Shown here piece after piece: positions 9,554 to 18,422 of a stretch of DNA of 64,000 bases; position 1 is the stretch's first letter, and the number at the start of each line of letters is the position of its first letter. A model generated the notes under the pieces. That model saw nothing but the letters and a program-made list of their open reading frames with translations, made no database searches and was not told the DNA's origin. The translations under genes and the position numbers were made by a program. Origin of the DNA: Myxococcales bacterium (lineage in GTDB: Bacteria; Myxococcota_A; Polyangia; Polyangiales; Polyangiaceae); NCBI GenBank assembly GCA_016703425.1, contig JADJCA010000008.1, positions 546,001 through 610,000 of the forward strand, given 5' to 3'.

Positions 9554-10312
9554 TCAGAGCCCGCAGCCGTCCGGCAGAAGGAGGTGGCCCAAGACCGGTT
9601 CGTGATCGGAGAGATCGGCGCCGTCGGCCAACTCGGCGCTGACCGCGCTTCCGCCAAGGGTGAGGATGTGATCGATGACCGAGCCGGGGTGATCCCCGAT
9701 GGCCCGGCGAGTGGGACGCGCTCCGTCGAGCGTCGCGAGCCGGATGCCTTCGCCGAGGGCCTCGCAAACGATCGCCGACGGCGCGTTGAAGTCGCCCATG
9801 AGCACGGACGTGCCGCCCTTCTTGCGAATGAGGGTCGCGAGTGCGGCGAGCTGCTCGCCACGGCGCGGCCCATAAGAGACGTGGGTGTTGATCACGAGCA
9901 AGCCGCCCTTGAGCTCAACCGCAAGGAACCCCTTGCCCGGATCTTCGGCGAAGCTCGCGCCTTCGCATCCACCAGAGCCAGCCGACGGCCCTCGAACCGC
10001 GGTGACGAGGAGCTCCCCGGGGTCTTCGAGCGGCGACGCCCCCTCCACGCGAAGGCGCGGCACACGAGCGTGGCGATGCGAGAAGAGCGTGGCGTCGTCG
10101 CCCAAGGCGTCGGCGAGGCGGGCCAGTTGATCGCCGCTAACCTCCTGCAGGCACACGACCGAGACGCCATCGCGCAGCCAGCGAGCCACGCGCGCGGCGA
10201 TGGCGACGTTGCGCTCGCGCTCGACGGGAAACGCCTTGACCGGCTCCTCACCCCAGTTGAGCGCGTGAGTGTGGTGGAGCACATTCCACGTGAGCACGTC
10301 GAAAGAGGCCAT
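9554..10312 (-). CDS. endonuclease/exonuclease/phosphatase (EEP) family protein
   Basis: About 252 residues from MASFDVLTWNV; an alternative ATG lies three codons upstream (10321). The EEP motifs are in order: TWNVLHH, CLQEV (metal-binding Glu), VINTHVS, LMGDFNAP (catalytic Asp/Asn), SVIDHIL and SDHEPV (catalytic Asp-His). There is no signal peptide. Members act on DNA ends, phospholipids or other phosphodiesters, and the sequence alone does not choose between them. It is convergent with the kinase gene and is followed downstream only by a short gap. Confidence 0.87.
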   Translation of the reverse strand: MASFDVLTWNVLHHTHALNWGEEPVKAFPVERERNVAIAARVARWLRDGVSVVCLQEVSGDQLARLADALGDDATLFSHRHARVPRLRVEGASPLEDPGELLVTAVRGPSAGSGGCEGASFAEDPGKGFLAVELKGGLLVINTHVSYGPRRGEQLAALATLIRKKGGTSVLMGDFNAPSAIVCEALGEGIRLATLDGARPTRRAIGDHPGSVIDHILTLGGSAVSAELADGADLSDHEPVLGHLLLPDGCGL

Positions 10313-10339
10313 TGGGACCATGGTACGCCATGACGCGGC

Positions 10340-11548
10340 TCATCCCTCGCGGAAGCTCCGCAAGAACTCGTCGACGGAGTTCTGGAGCGACTCCGACTGA
10401 CGCGAGAGATCGAGGGCCGCTGACTCGAGCTCGTGTGCCGCCTCACCGGTTTGCGCTGCCGCTTGGCAGATGTGGTCGACGTCGCGGGTCACCGTCGAGG
10501 TCCCGCGGGCGGCGAACTCTACGCTCTGGGCAATCTCCTTCGTGGCAGCGCTTTGCTCACTGACGGACGTTGCAATGGTGGCGACCAACGTATCGATGTC
10601 ACGGATGGCGCCGGTCATGGTTTCCATGGTGCGAACGCTGTCGTCCGTGCCACGGCGAATCTCGGCGATCTTCGCCTCGATCGTTTCGGTGGCCCGCGCC
10701 GTCTCGAGGGCTAGGCTCTTCACCTCCGACGCCACGACGCCGAACCCCTTGCCTGCTTCACCGGCGTGCGCCGCCTCGATGGTGGCGTTGAGCGCGAGGA
10801 GCTTCGTCTGGTTCGCTACGTCTTGAATGAGCTTCGTCACTTCCCCGATGCCGCGAGCGGCCTCCGCGAGAAACGAGATGCTGCGACACGCCTCGGCGGC
10901 GCGTCCCACGGCGGCGGTCGTCTTCTCGGTGGCCGAGACCACTTGCTGCGCCACGCCGCGAAACGACGCGCTCAGCTCTTCGGCGGCGGAGGCCACGGTC
11001 TGCACGTTCGTGCTCGCCTCTGCCGCTGCCGTGGCGCTCGAGCGCGCAGCCCTCTCTCCCACCGACGCGGTCTCCGTGAGGGTGCCCACGGAGGCGCGCA
11101 TCTCGGTGGCCGCCGCGGCGACCGATTCGGCGACATGTTTCACCTTATCCTCGAAGCTCTTCGCGAGCATGAGGTTGCGCGCTTTGAGCGCTGCGAGCTC
11201 TTCGCTGCGGCGCCCCATGCGCTCCGTCGCCTCGGTCATGACCTTCGCCGCGTGCCGGTAGGCTCCGCGCATGCCACCTTCGATGATGCGTCGATAGAAC
11301 TTGTCCTCGGCGACGTGCTCCAACGAGGCCGTCGCCTCACGAACGAAGGCGTCGGACACGTCGAGCAAGCCGTTGACCGCATGCGAGAGTTCGAGAAGAT
11401 CCTGGTCCTCGGGCAGACCGATGACGCGCGCCTCGAGGTCGCCCGCCGCCGCGCGGCGGCACACGGCGGAGATGTCGCGCACCACGGCGCGAAGCGCCGC
11501 GCTCGTGGGCGGCGGCGGCTGGGAGGGGAGAGAAATCACGTTCGACAT
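10340..11548 (-). CDS. methyl-accepting chemotaxis protein, soluble
   Basis: The 402-residue protein has no transmembrane segment. The N-terminal third contains a HAMP-like or linker helix (AAGDLEARVIGLPED). The C-terminal half is the MCP signalling coiled coil: the hairpin region GKGFGVVASEVKSLALETARAT matches the CheA/CheW-binding tip, flanked by Ala/Glu/Ser/Thr heptads. It lacks its own sensory domain beyond about 120 N-terminal residues. The gene just upstream on the same strand encodes a lone PAS sensor (31-base gap), suggesting a two-protein receptor. Confidence 0.9.
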   Translation of the reverse strand: MSNVISLPSQPPPPTSAALRAVVRDISAVCRRAAAGDLEARVIGLPEDQDLLELSHAVNGLLDVSDAFVREATASLEHVAEDKFYRRIIEGGMRGAYRHAAKVMTEATERMGRRSEELAALKARNLMLAKSFEDKVKHVAESVAAAATEMRASVGTLTETASVGERAARSSATAAAEASTNVQTVASAAEELSASFRGVAQQVVSATEKTTAAVGRAAEACRSISFLAEAARGIGEVTKLIQDVANQTKLLALNATIEAAHAGEAGKGFGVVASEVKSLALETARATETIEAKIAEIRRGTDDSVRTMETMTGAIRDIDTLVATIATSVSEQSAATKEIAQSVEFAARGTSTVTRDVDHICQAAAQTGEAAHELESAALDLSRQSESLQNSVDEFLRSFREG

Positions 11549-11579
11549 GGAGACCTCGGGAGCTTGCTGGCGGTTGAGT

Positions 11580-12095
11580 TCAGAGGGCGAACATCAGCTC
11601 GTCGTAGCTCTTGCCGAGCGACTCGAGCGACTTCACGAGGAGCTTGGTGCCGGCCGCGACGGCCGACGCCTTGTCGCTGTGGCGCGCCTCTTCTCGACGG
11701 AGCGCGCCGTAGAGGTCGCTCATGACGGCGAGCGGCTTTTCGCGAGGGACGCGCCGGTTGGAATGGAAGCCGATGATCTTGGCGTGCTCGTCGAAGCTCG
11801 GCGTGACATGGGCGAAGACCCAGTAGTGATCGCCACCTTTTGCCAGGTTGATGACATAGGCGAAGATCTCCTTTCCGCTTTGAATGCGCTGCCACAAGAA
11901 GTGGAAGACCGATCGCGGCATGTCGGGGTGACGAATCAGACTGTGGGGAGCGCCGATGAGTTCGTCTTCCGTGAAGCCGGAGACGCGCATGAAGACTTCG
12001 TTGGCGTAGGTGATGCGGCCCGCGATGTCGGTCTTGCTGACAATGAGCTCGTCGGGGCCGAAGCGGCGCTCGACGCCGGTGGGGGCGTTTCTCAT
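11580..12095 (-). CDS. PAS-domain sensor, Aer-like
   Basis: I take the ATG at 12095 because the protein then opens with RNAPTGVERRFGPDELIVSKTD, as in Aer-type PAS proteins, giving 171 residues. The PAS fold runs through ITYANEVFMRVSGFTEDELIG, SLIRHPDMPRSVFHFLW and GGDHYWVFAHVTPSFD. In Aer this region binds FAD and reports redox state or oxygen; whether flavin is bound here cannot be told. About 50 C-terminal residues form a helix that could dock on the receptor encoded 31 bases downstream. A much longer frame through this gene continues antisense to the next lipoproteins and is a composition artefact. Confidence 0.85.
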   Translation of the reverse strand: MRNAPTGVERRFGPDELIVSKTDIAGRITYANEVFMRVSGFTEDELIGAPHSLIRHPDMPRSVFHFLWQRIQSGKEIFAYVINLAKGGDHYWVFAHVTPSFDEHAKIIGFHSNRRVPREKPLAVMSDLYGALRREEARHSDKASAVAAGTKLLVKSLESLGKSYDELMFAL

Positions 12096-12428
12096 GGTTC
12101 TCCTTGGAGGCGGGGCCCGCCTCCTCGGGCTTTGAGAGCACCTCGCGTGCCGAGTGCGATGAGCACGCGGCGTTCGAGACTTGCAGCCCGACGCGTCAGA
12201 GGTCGGGCCGATCGCGCGACGGGAACTTGACGCTCTGTCGGGGCGCTGACGGCGACGACGGCGTCTCGTTGCGACTTTCTCCGATTCGCGAAAACCTTGC
12301 GCTCCGACTCCTTCAAGATGTGCGCCGCCGACCGCACCGAAGCGTAGCGTTAGCCGGCACGAGCCAAAAACATGGCCGGGGGGCCGCGTTTCCGTGGCTC
12401 GACCACACGGTGTAGTCTGCCCCCCTCG
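12096..12428. other. 333-base divergent intergenic region
   Basis: This lies between the minus-strand PAS/MCP pair and the plus-strand lipoprotein. I see no convincing gene, RNA or repeat in it. It should contain the promoters of both transcription units, but I could not pick out a clear -35/-10 pair in this GC-rich sequence. Confidence 0.5.
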
Positions 12429-13523
12429 ATGCTCCGGCGCCGCGCCACACTTGCGACCTTGGGTGCCGTGGTGGCGGTCACCATCCTCGCTTGCGTGGAC
12501 CTCGACGCGCTGGGCAGCGGCGGCGAGCGACCGAAGGACGCGGGCGGCGCCGCCGAGCGCTTCTGCGGCCCCGATGCGGGGGCCCTGTTCTGCGACGACT
12601 TCGACGAGCCGGAGAGGCAACCGGGCGACCTCTGGCCGGGCTTGCCGGGGATTCTGCCGAGCCCGTCTGTGGCAGGCGCCGCCGGCTTCGAGCGCGTCTC
12701 GGCCTCCGTGGGGCGAGTCCCCGCCAGCTCCGCGCCACACGCGGTGTCGTTCTTCGCGCGCTACGAGCCGGGTGAGCCAAGGCCTCTCGTCGCATTCTCG
12801 CGAGCCTTCGAGGTCGGAGAGGTCAACGGCGGCGCCGTGGTGCTCTCGGCGGATCTCTTGCTCGAAGAGCTCACCGAGCTCGGTGACGCCAGCGCCGACG
12901 CCGCGGTCGCCGACGCGCAAGGCGACGCGCAAGGCGACGCCAGCGCGAGCGATGCAAGCAAAGACGCGGCACGCGACGCGCCCACGGACGCGCCGAACGA
13001 TGCGCCCACCGACGCGACGCAAACGGCGAGCGATGCGGCGGTGGCCGAGGATCCGCAGCTCCCCATGCCGCACGTCTCGGTGGCGGGACTCCTCGCCGTC
13101 GGCGGGCCCGGCAGCGGCGTCGGCGGCGCCCAGCTCACGCTCACCAACCCACCGACGGGCGCCGGCCTCTACTTGGTGACGGGCAACGACAACGCCACTG
13201 TGCGCCGGGTGCGGGTCACGACGCTGAACTACCTGCGAGCCGCCGACCTCGCCTGGGTGCGCGTGTTTCTGGTCGCCGGGACGCCCGATGCGGTGCGGGC
13301 TTTCGCGAAGAAGAACGACCAAGTCGTCACCTGCCCCGACACCCCGGCGGTCGCCGCCGCGTGGGCGTCGTTGCCGCCAGGCCAGGCCACCTGCATCGCA
13401 AACTCGGCGAGCTTCGTGGACCTTCCAAAGCAGCGTGTCGCGGCCACCATCGGCTCGCTCGTGGAAGCGCCGTCGACCGTTCGGCTGCGCGTCGATAGCG
13501 TGCGCGTCGACGTCCTTCGCTGA
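12429..13523 (+). CDS. hypothetical lipoprotein with Asp/Ala-rich linker
   Basis: From the ATG at 12429 the protein has 364 residues and a lipoprotein signal peptide ending VTILAC, so it should be anchored in the envelope. The first domain has FCGPDAGALFCDDFDE. A low-complexity stretch near the middle repeats D-A-x-x-D-A units (for example DAQGDAQGD, TDAPNDAPTDA). The C-terminal part, LRVDSVRVDVLR, looks like a lectin/concanavalin-type beta sandwich of the kind found in many myxobacterial surface proteins, but I could not assign a family. Function unknown. Confidence 0.7.
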   Translation: MLRRRATLATLGAVVAVTILACVDLDALGSGGERPKDAGGAAERFCGPDAGALFCDDFDEPERQPGDLWPGLPGILPSPSVAGAAGFERVSASVGRVPASSAPHAVSFFARYEPGEPRPLVAFSRAFEVGEVNGGAVVLSADLLLEELTELGDASADAAVADAQGDAQGDASASDASKDAARDAPTDAPNDAPTDATQTASDAAVAEDPQLPMPHVSVAGLLAVGGPGSGVGGAQLTLTNPPTGAGLYLVTGNDNATVRRVRVTTLNYLRAADLAWVRVFLVAGTPDAVRAFAKKNDQVVTCPDTPAVAAAWASLPPGQATCIANSASFVDLPKQRVAATIGSLVEAPSTVRLRVDSVRVDVLR

Positions 13524-13649
13524 CGCACGTTCACAGTTTCCTTCGCAGACGTCCGGGGTGAACGACGCGGCGTCCAGCCTCGACAGCGATATTTTCCGCA
13601 GTATTTGGGGGTCCCCGGGTCGGCCTGCGCGATGCAGTGGGACGACCTC

Positions 13650-15101
13650 ATGAACCTCGCACGGACCCTCCGCACCTCCGCCTTCGTCACCCTCACGCTC
13701 ACCGCTCTCGCCTGCGGCGCCGGAGCCGAATCGCCGAGCGACGGGCTGCCTGCCCAGACCGGGCAATACGGCGTCGACGGGGCGAACGCGGACGGCGGCG
13801 CTGGGGCGACGGGCCTCGAGAGTGCCCTCGCGCAAGCGGGCTTCACGGTGCAAGCCGGGACCTTCGAGTTCATGGACATGACGGCGTGCTGCCAGACCTC
13901 GTGCTCCGGGAACAACCCTTCGAGTCCCTACGCGACGTTCTACGTTCCGCCGGGGCCGGGCCAGAGCGCGCCAAACTCCAAGGTGCGCGCCGATGGAATG
14001 TCGGCGGCCTACCGATTGCGCAGCGATGAAGCGATTGTGTACGTCGGCACGACGCCGCCGCAAGCCAGCTACTTCGGCTTCACGCCGTACCTCATGGAAC
14101 GCACCGATCCGTCGGGCGCAGTGCGCACGCCCTTCGCGAGCCTCTCGGAGACGTTGAACAACCTCGTCATCGGCACCGACGCGGGGGGACCGTTTGAGCG
14201 GACCACAGCGGTCATTGCCGCCGCCGACGCGGCGACGACGGATCGCGCCCGCGCAGCGCTCTTGCAGAGCGGCGTCCCCGCGGCTGCCATCAACGTGCTG
14301 ACCTTCGATCCCACCAAGGGTCACTTCGGCCTCGACGAAACGAGCGACACCTTTGGCGTGCTCTTTCGCATGGCCGTCGTGAAAGACGCCGCGAAGAAGG
14401 ACGCTTACATCGCCCATCCGCCGGGCTCGGTCTATCGCATCACGCCCAACGCGGCCGACGCCGGCAGCTCGCCTTTGCCGAGCCCCGCGGCGCGCGCCAA
14501 GGCGTCGAGCCCGAACGAGGCGCCGCTCCGCCCTGCCGTCAGCCGCCTCGGCGACGCCATCAAGGCCGCGTACCCGGGCTACGACGCGCAGACCGTGCGC
14601 GTCGACGAAGGCGTCCCCGACCCCGACGCGTGCATCAACGGCACGGCGGTGTGCGCCGGAGACAACCGCGACACGACCTATCCGGGCACGCCTCCGCGCG
14701 TCCTCTTCAAGGACGACGACGACTTCTACGTGGTCTTCGGCGCCAATCACCAAGTCACCGGCAAGACGGCCTATTCGAACGTCAGCGTCTACGCTTTGGA
14801 GAAGCTCGTGGGCATCAAGAGCGTCGCGAGCAACGAGTACCCGGGCAGCGCAGCCAAATACGTCCCAAGCGATGCGCAGGTGGGCAAGCTCTACGCCTGG
14901 AAGATCGCGCGAAAGTGCAACGGCGAGGCCTTCTGCATGGAGATCCCGAAAGGCGCGTGCCCCACGGGCATCGAAAACGGCGCCCTCGGCAACATCACCT
15001 TCCGCACGTACTTGGAGCCGTCGTCAAAGACGGCGCCGGATCCGGCCACGCTCGTGGGCGACCGCGTGCTCGTGTTCAAGAAGAAGGCCGTGGCGCCGTG
15101 A
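13650..15101 (+). CDS. hypothetical lipoprotein
   Basis: The ATG at 13650 gives the compact lipoprotein signal MNLARTLRTSAF...LTALACG (lipobox LALAC-like); an ATG six codons upstream (13632) is also possible. The mature protein, about 460 residues, has the Cys-containing segment TACCQTSCSGN, then long mixed alpha/beta sequence with no catalytic signature that I recognise. It follows another lipoprotein on the same strand after 126 bases. Secreted or envelope-anchored protein of unknown role. Confidence 0.72.
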   Translation: MNLARTLRTSAFVTLTLTALACGAGAESPSDGLPAQTGQYGVDGANADGGAGATGLESALAQAGFTVQAGTFEFMDMTACCQTSCSGNNPSSPYATFYVPPGPGQSAPNSKVRADGMSAAYRLRSDEAIVYVGTTPPQASYFGFTPYLMERTDPSGAVRTPFASLSETLNNLVIGTDAGGPFERTTAVIAAADAATTDRARAALLQSGVPAAAINVLTFDPTKGHFGLDETSDTFGVLFRMAVVKDAAKKDAYIAHPPGSVYRITPNAADAGSSPLPSPAARAKASSPNEAPLRPAVSRLGDAIKAAYPGYDAQTVRVDEGVPDPDACINGTAVCAGDNRDTTYPGTPPRVLFKDDDDFYVVFGANHQVTGKTAYSNVSVYALEKLVGIKSVASNEYPGSAAKYVPSDAQVGKLYAWKIARKCNGEAFCMEIPKGACPTGIENGALGNITFRTYLEPSSKTAPDPATLVGDRVLVFKKKAVAP

Positions 15102-15117
15102 GGGGCGCGCTGGCGCG

Positions 15118-15855
15118 TCACGCGCGCGGGTAGTCGCGTCCACTGCGGAGCGCGTTCATGAAGGTCACGCTGCGGCGGATGTTCTTCATCTTCGACCTCC
15201 AGTTGAAGGCCCACTTCGACTCCCCGTGCTCGCGCTCGCCAAAGTGGACGTCGAAGGTGCGAACGTCGAAGCGCGCTTGCTTGGCCACGAACAAGAAGTA
15301 GAGGTCGAGCGACAAGTCCACCGGCGGCGCGGTGGCCAGCGTGAGCAGCTGCCGGTGGAACGCCTTGGGCTGACCGTTGATGTCCGCGAGGTGCTGCCCG
15401 AGGACAGTCGTCGCCACGACCTCCATCCCGAGGGTGAACAGCTCGTCCTTGAGGGGGCGACTCTTGCGGCGCCCCTTGACGAGCGTTCGGCGAGGCTCCT
15501 TGGCTGCCAGCAGGAGGTCGAAGGCTCGAAACACGTCACTCGGCGGCGTCTGACCGTCTGCGTGCGTCCACGCCAGGTATTCACCCTTGGCGGCGCGGAG
15601 CCCCGTCATGATGCCGTGACCGTAGCCGACGTTTGGTGACGGCACGGTCACGACGCGGGCAAAGGCGCGGTCTTTGGAGGAGAGCTCGCGCTCGAAGACT
15701 TGTGCGCTGTCGTCCGTGCTGCCGTTGTCGACGAGCACAAGCTCCCAGTCGGCGTCTCGCTCATGGAGCGCCTCGAAGCGGGCGATGAGATTGGCGAGGT
15801 TCGGAGCCTCGTTGTAGCAAGGCACGATGATCGATTTGTTGATCGAGGCACTCAT
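15118..15855 (-). CDS. GT2 family glycosyltransferase
   Basis: The 245-residue protein has a GT-A fold with IIVPCYNEAPNL, LVLVDNGSTDDS and WTHADGQTPPSD in place of the DxD region. No transmembrane segments are present, which separates it from polyprenyl-phosphate GT2 enzymes with C-terminal anchors; the tail (WRSKMKNIRRSVTFMNALR) is basic. It is the last gene of a six-gene minus-strand operon and starts 12 bases after the nucleotidyltransferase stop. It probably uses the nucleotide sugar or polyol made by the upstream enzymes. Confidence 0.86.
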   Translation of the reverse strand: MSASINKSIIVPCYNEAPNLANLIARFEALHERDADWELVLVDNGSTDDSAQVFERELSSKDRAFARVVTVPSPNVGYGHGIMTGLRAAKGEYLAWTHADGQTPPSDVFRAFDLLLAAKEPRRTLVKGRRKSRPLKDELFTLGMEVVATTVLGQHLADINGQPKAFHRQLLTLATAPPVDLSLDLYFLFVAKQARFDVRTFDVHFGEREHGESKWAFNWRSKMKNIRRSVTFMNALRSGRDYPRA

Positions 15856-15867
15856 GAGCGACGCTCC

Positions 15868-17457
15868 TCACGCCGGGGTCGACGACGCGTCCGCGCCGGC
15901 AAACGTCAGGGGGCGCCCCTGCCGGAAGACCTCGTTCCAGTAGTCAAAGGTCTGAAGCTCCTCTGGTGTGCCCCAAGGCACGTACTTATCGACGGTGAAG
16001 GCGGCGACGCGTTTGCCAGCCTCGACCATCCGGCGGGCGATGGTGTCGATGTAGAACTCGCCGTTGACGCGGTCGTTGTCCGCGATGAGGGCCGCGAACT
16101 CGCGGCGGAACGTCGCGACGTCTTTGAACCAAAACGTGCCCGTCACGACCTGCTGCTCCATGGCGGGCACGCCGTCGACAAGCTTCTTCACCGCGACGCG
16201 TTCCACGCGACCGTCGGCTCCCGCCGTTAGCCAGCCGTACATGTGCGGGCGCCACAGCGCCGGCAGGTGGCCCTTCGCCGCAAACACGACGAGGTCGAAG
16301 TCTCGCTCCATGGCGGCGAGGCGCTGCTCATCGAAGACGTAGCCTGTGTCGCAGGGTGCGAAGAGCACCGGCTGGTCGTCGGCGACGCCGGCGAGGCCGA
16401 GCTCCGCGGTGCACGCCTGCCCTTCCGTGACGCCGTCCAACGGAATGACGCGGGTGTCGCCGTGAAGCCGCTCGACGACGGCCTTGAAGCGCGCGTCCTC
16501 CGCGTGCTCGCGAAGCGCTACGAGGATCCTCCTCGAAGGGGTCGGCAGGCACGCAAGCGACTGGGCGATCATCGGCGCGCCGGCGGTCGGGATGAGCGGC
16601 TTCGGATCGGGGTAGCCGCGCTCGGCGAAGCGCTGACCGCGCCCCGCCATCGGGATCACGTGGAGCGCCGGTGAGCGCGTCTTGCGCATGGCGTCGTAGA
16701 AGCCGTCGAGCCTTCGCATCGCGCGCGCCCAGCCCTCGTAGTCGCGAAGATCTTCTGGCGTCCCCCACTGGTAGAAGTGCTTCAGCGGATACACGCCGAC
16801 CTTGCCACCCTCCTCGAGGAGCAGCTGCATGGCCATGCTCACGTAGAACTCGTCGTTGACGCGCTCGCCACGAAGGACGAGCTTCTTCGCTGCTTCGAGG
16901 AGCGCGCGGCCGCGGCGAAAGTAGTACAGCCCCGACGACGCGTATTCGTTGAATTTGTTGTCGGTGAAGTGGTGCTTCTCGCGGATCTCGAGGACGTTGT
17001 CGCCGTCGCTTCGCATGTAGGCGTAGAGCGTGGGCCCCAGCGAGTGCGGGTGGAAGCCTCGGTACCCGCTCATGGCGCCGTCCCACCCCTTAGCGAGCCA
17101 GCTCTTCCACGCCTGGTAGTCCCAATCGACGCCGAAGTCGCAGTAGTTGAGGACGACCTCCTCCTCGGGATCGATGTGCTCCTCGCACGCGAGCAGGGTG
17201 CGAATGGGACCATCCTTGTGCGGCTCGGTGATCACGACCGGCGCGCTAGGCTTGAGGTGCCGGAGCACATCCAGCACGTTCGTCGTCTTCGCGTGCGTGG
17301 CGTTCACGCAAAAGAGGAATCGCTCTTCGCCGGGGAAGCAGTCGACGACCCGTTCAATCATCGCGCGACCGTCAACGGGGATGAGCGGCTTGGGCTCCTT
17401 GAAGCCGGCCCTTAGATAGCGGTCGCCGAAGCCCGCCATGGGAACGAAGATCAACAT
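15868..17457 (-). CDS. tandem (two-domain) sugar nucleotidyltransferase
   Basis: The start at 17457 overlaps the stop of the aldolase gene (ATGA) and opens directly with the catalytic motif; 529 residues. Two nucleotidyltransferase domains are joined head to tail: residues about 1-250 begin FVPMAGFGDRYLRAGFKEPKPLI, and about 262-510 begin VIPMAGRGQRFAERGYPDPKPLI. Both keep the G-x-G-x-R loop and the PKPL lysine. Each domain ends with a similar WGTPEDL/WGTPEEL segment. Only the first has NYCDFGVDWD, while the second has FAPCDTGYVFD. Members activate a sugar or polyol phosphate with CTP, UTP or GTP. Two complete domains in one chain is unusual; they may activate two substrates or one may be regulatory. 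Confidence 0.85.
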   Translation of the reverse strand: MLIFVPMAGFGDRYLRAGFKEPKPLIPVDGRAMIERVVDCFPGEERFLFCVNATHAKTTNVLDVLRHLKPSAPVVITEPHKDGPIRTLLACEEHIDPEEEVVLNYCDFGVDWDYQAWKSWLAKGWDGAMSGYRGFHPHSLGPTLYAYMRSDGDNVLEIREKHHFTDNKFNEYASSGLYYFRRGRALLEAAKKLVLRGERVNDEFYVSMAMQLLLEEGGKVGVYPLKHFYQWGTPEDLRDYEGWARAMRRLDGFYDAMRKTRSPALHVIPMAGRGQRFAERGYPDPKPLIPTAGAPMIAQSLACLPTPSRRILVALREHAEDARFKAVVERLHGDTRVIPLDGVTEGQACTAELGLAGVADDQPVLFAPCDTGYVFDEQRLAAMERDFDLVVFAAKGHLPALWRPHMYGWLTAGADGRVERVAVKKLVDGVPAMEQQVVTGTFWFKDVATFRREFAALIADNDRVNGEFYIDTIARRMVEAGKRVAAFTVDKYVPWGTPEELQTFDYWNEVFRQGRPLTFAGADASSTPA

Positions 17458-18422
17458 CACCTCTCCTTGAACGAATGACTCAGGCGGTACTTCTCCGCGG
17501 GGAGGTCGAGGATGCGCGCCGGCTCGTCGTCCGGCAGGTAATGGGCGAGACCGCGCGCGGAGAGGGCGTCGTCGAGCCAATCGTGGGCGACGGCAACCTC
17601 CACGGCGTAGTCGAGTTGCTCACGCCGCCGCGCCACGACGAGGCGGTGGCCCTCGTCGCTCACGAGAACGACGGGCCGCGCGACCTCGCGGAGCGCCCGC
17701 TCGGCGGTCGCCGCGCCGATGTCGCTGGTGCGCAGGTGCCCCGCGTAGACGACGGCGTCGGGAAAGAGCGCGCGTCCGTCATGTTGCCTTGGAGCGATGC
17801 GCCGCGAGAAGCCACCGGCGAGCGGCGCCACTTCGCCGATGGCGAGGCTCTCGCCGAGGAGCGCGTCGATGTCCGGAAGTGTGCCGCCGATGGCCCGTCG
17901 CACCTGTTCGTCGAACGTCTGGGTGGCCTCAATGGCTTCATCGACGGTGTCGGCAAAGGCAATGAGACCGTGCGAGGCGAGCAGCACGAGGCCTCGCGGC
18001 GGCTCTTCACCGAAAGTTCGCTCGACGGCCAAAGCGATGCCTCGACCCGGCCTCTCGTAAGCGATTGTCGGGACTTCGAGGCCCCCGAACGGAGCCGTGG
18101 CGCACGCGAGGAGCAGCGCCCCCAGCGCGTGCGTGTGGGCCACGACCCGGGGCCCGAGGACGTGAAAATACGTCTCGAGCGACGGCCGCGGGCTCAGGCC
18201 AAACACGAGCGCGTCGGCGGCGGCGTCGCCGGCGAGTGCGCGCCGCGCCAGCGGGAGCGGCACGGCCGCGTGGTGCTCCCTGACGGTGCAGAGCCGCACC
18301 CCGCTCGCTTTCACGAAGAGCGTGTCCGTGTCCTTGATGGAAACGTTGCCACCGGGTCCTTGCACCCAACGCATGGCGCCGAGGCCAGACCCTAGCGCGT
18401 GGAGTTCACGCTCCACGCTCAT
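17457..18422 (-). CDS. class II aldolase/adducin family protein
   Basis: The 321-residue protein has the family's phosphate-binding GPGGNVSIK near residue 25, a metal-binding H-x-H in VAHTHALGALLL and a further His in LLASHGLIAF. These residues coordinate zinc in fuculose- and rhamnulose-phosphate aldolases. The last 100 residues, with RRIAPRQHDGRALFPDAVVY, extend beyond the usual domain and are unassigned. The start overlaps the HAD gene stop (ATGA), and its own stop overlaps the nucleotidyltransferase start. It would make or cleave a phosphorylated sugar supplied to that enzyme. Confidence 0.82.
   Translation of the reverse strand: MSVERELHALGSGLGAMRWVQGPGGNVSIKDTDTLFVKASGVRLCTVREHHAAVPLPLARRALAGDAAADALVFGLSPRPSLETYFHVLGPRVVAHTHALGALLLACATAPFGGLEVPTIAYERPGRGIALAVERTFGEEPPRGLVLLASHGLIAFADTVDEAIEATQTFDEQVRRAIGGTLPDIDALLGESLAIGEVAPLAGGFSRRIAPRQHDGRALFPDAVVYAGHLRTSDIGAATAERALREVARPVVLVSDEGHRLVVARRREQLDYAVEVAVAHDWLDDALSARGLAHYLPDDEPARILDLPAEKYRLSHSFKER

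Noticed and set aside
11580..14753. Very long minus-strand frame of more than 1000 codons
   Set aside because: Most of it is antisense to the two lipoprotein genes and has the arginine/valine bias typical of GC-rich shadow frames. Only the part from 12095 to 11580 shows a protein family (PAS).
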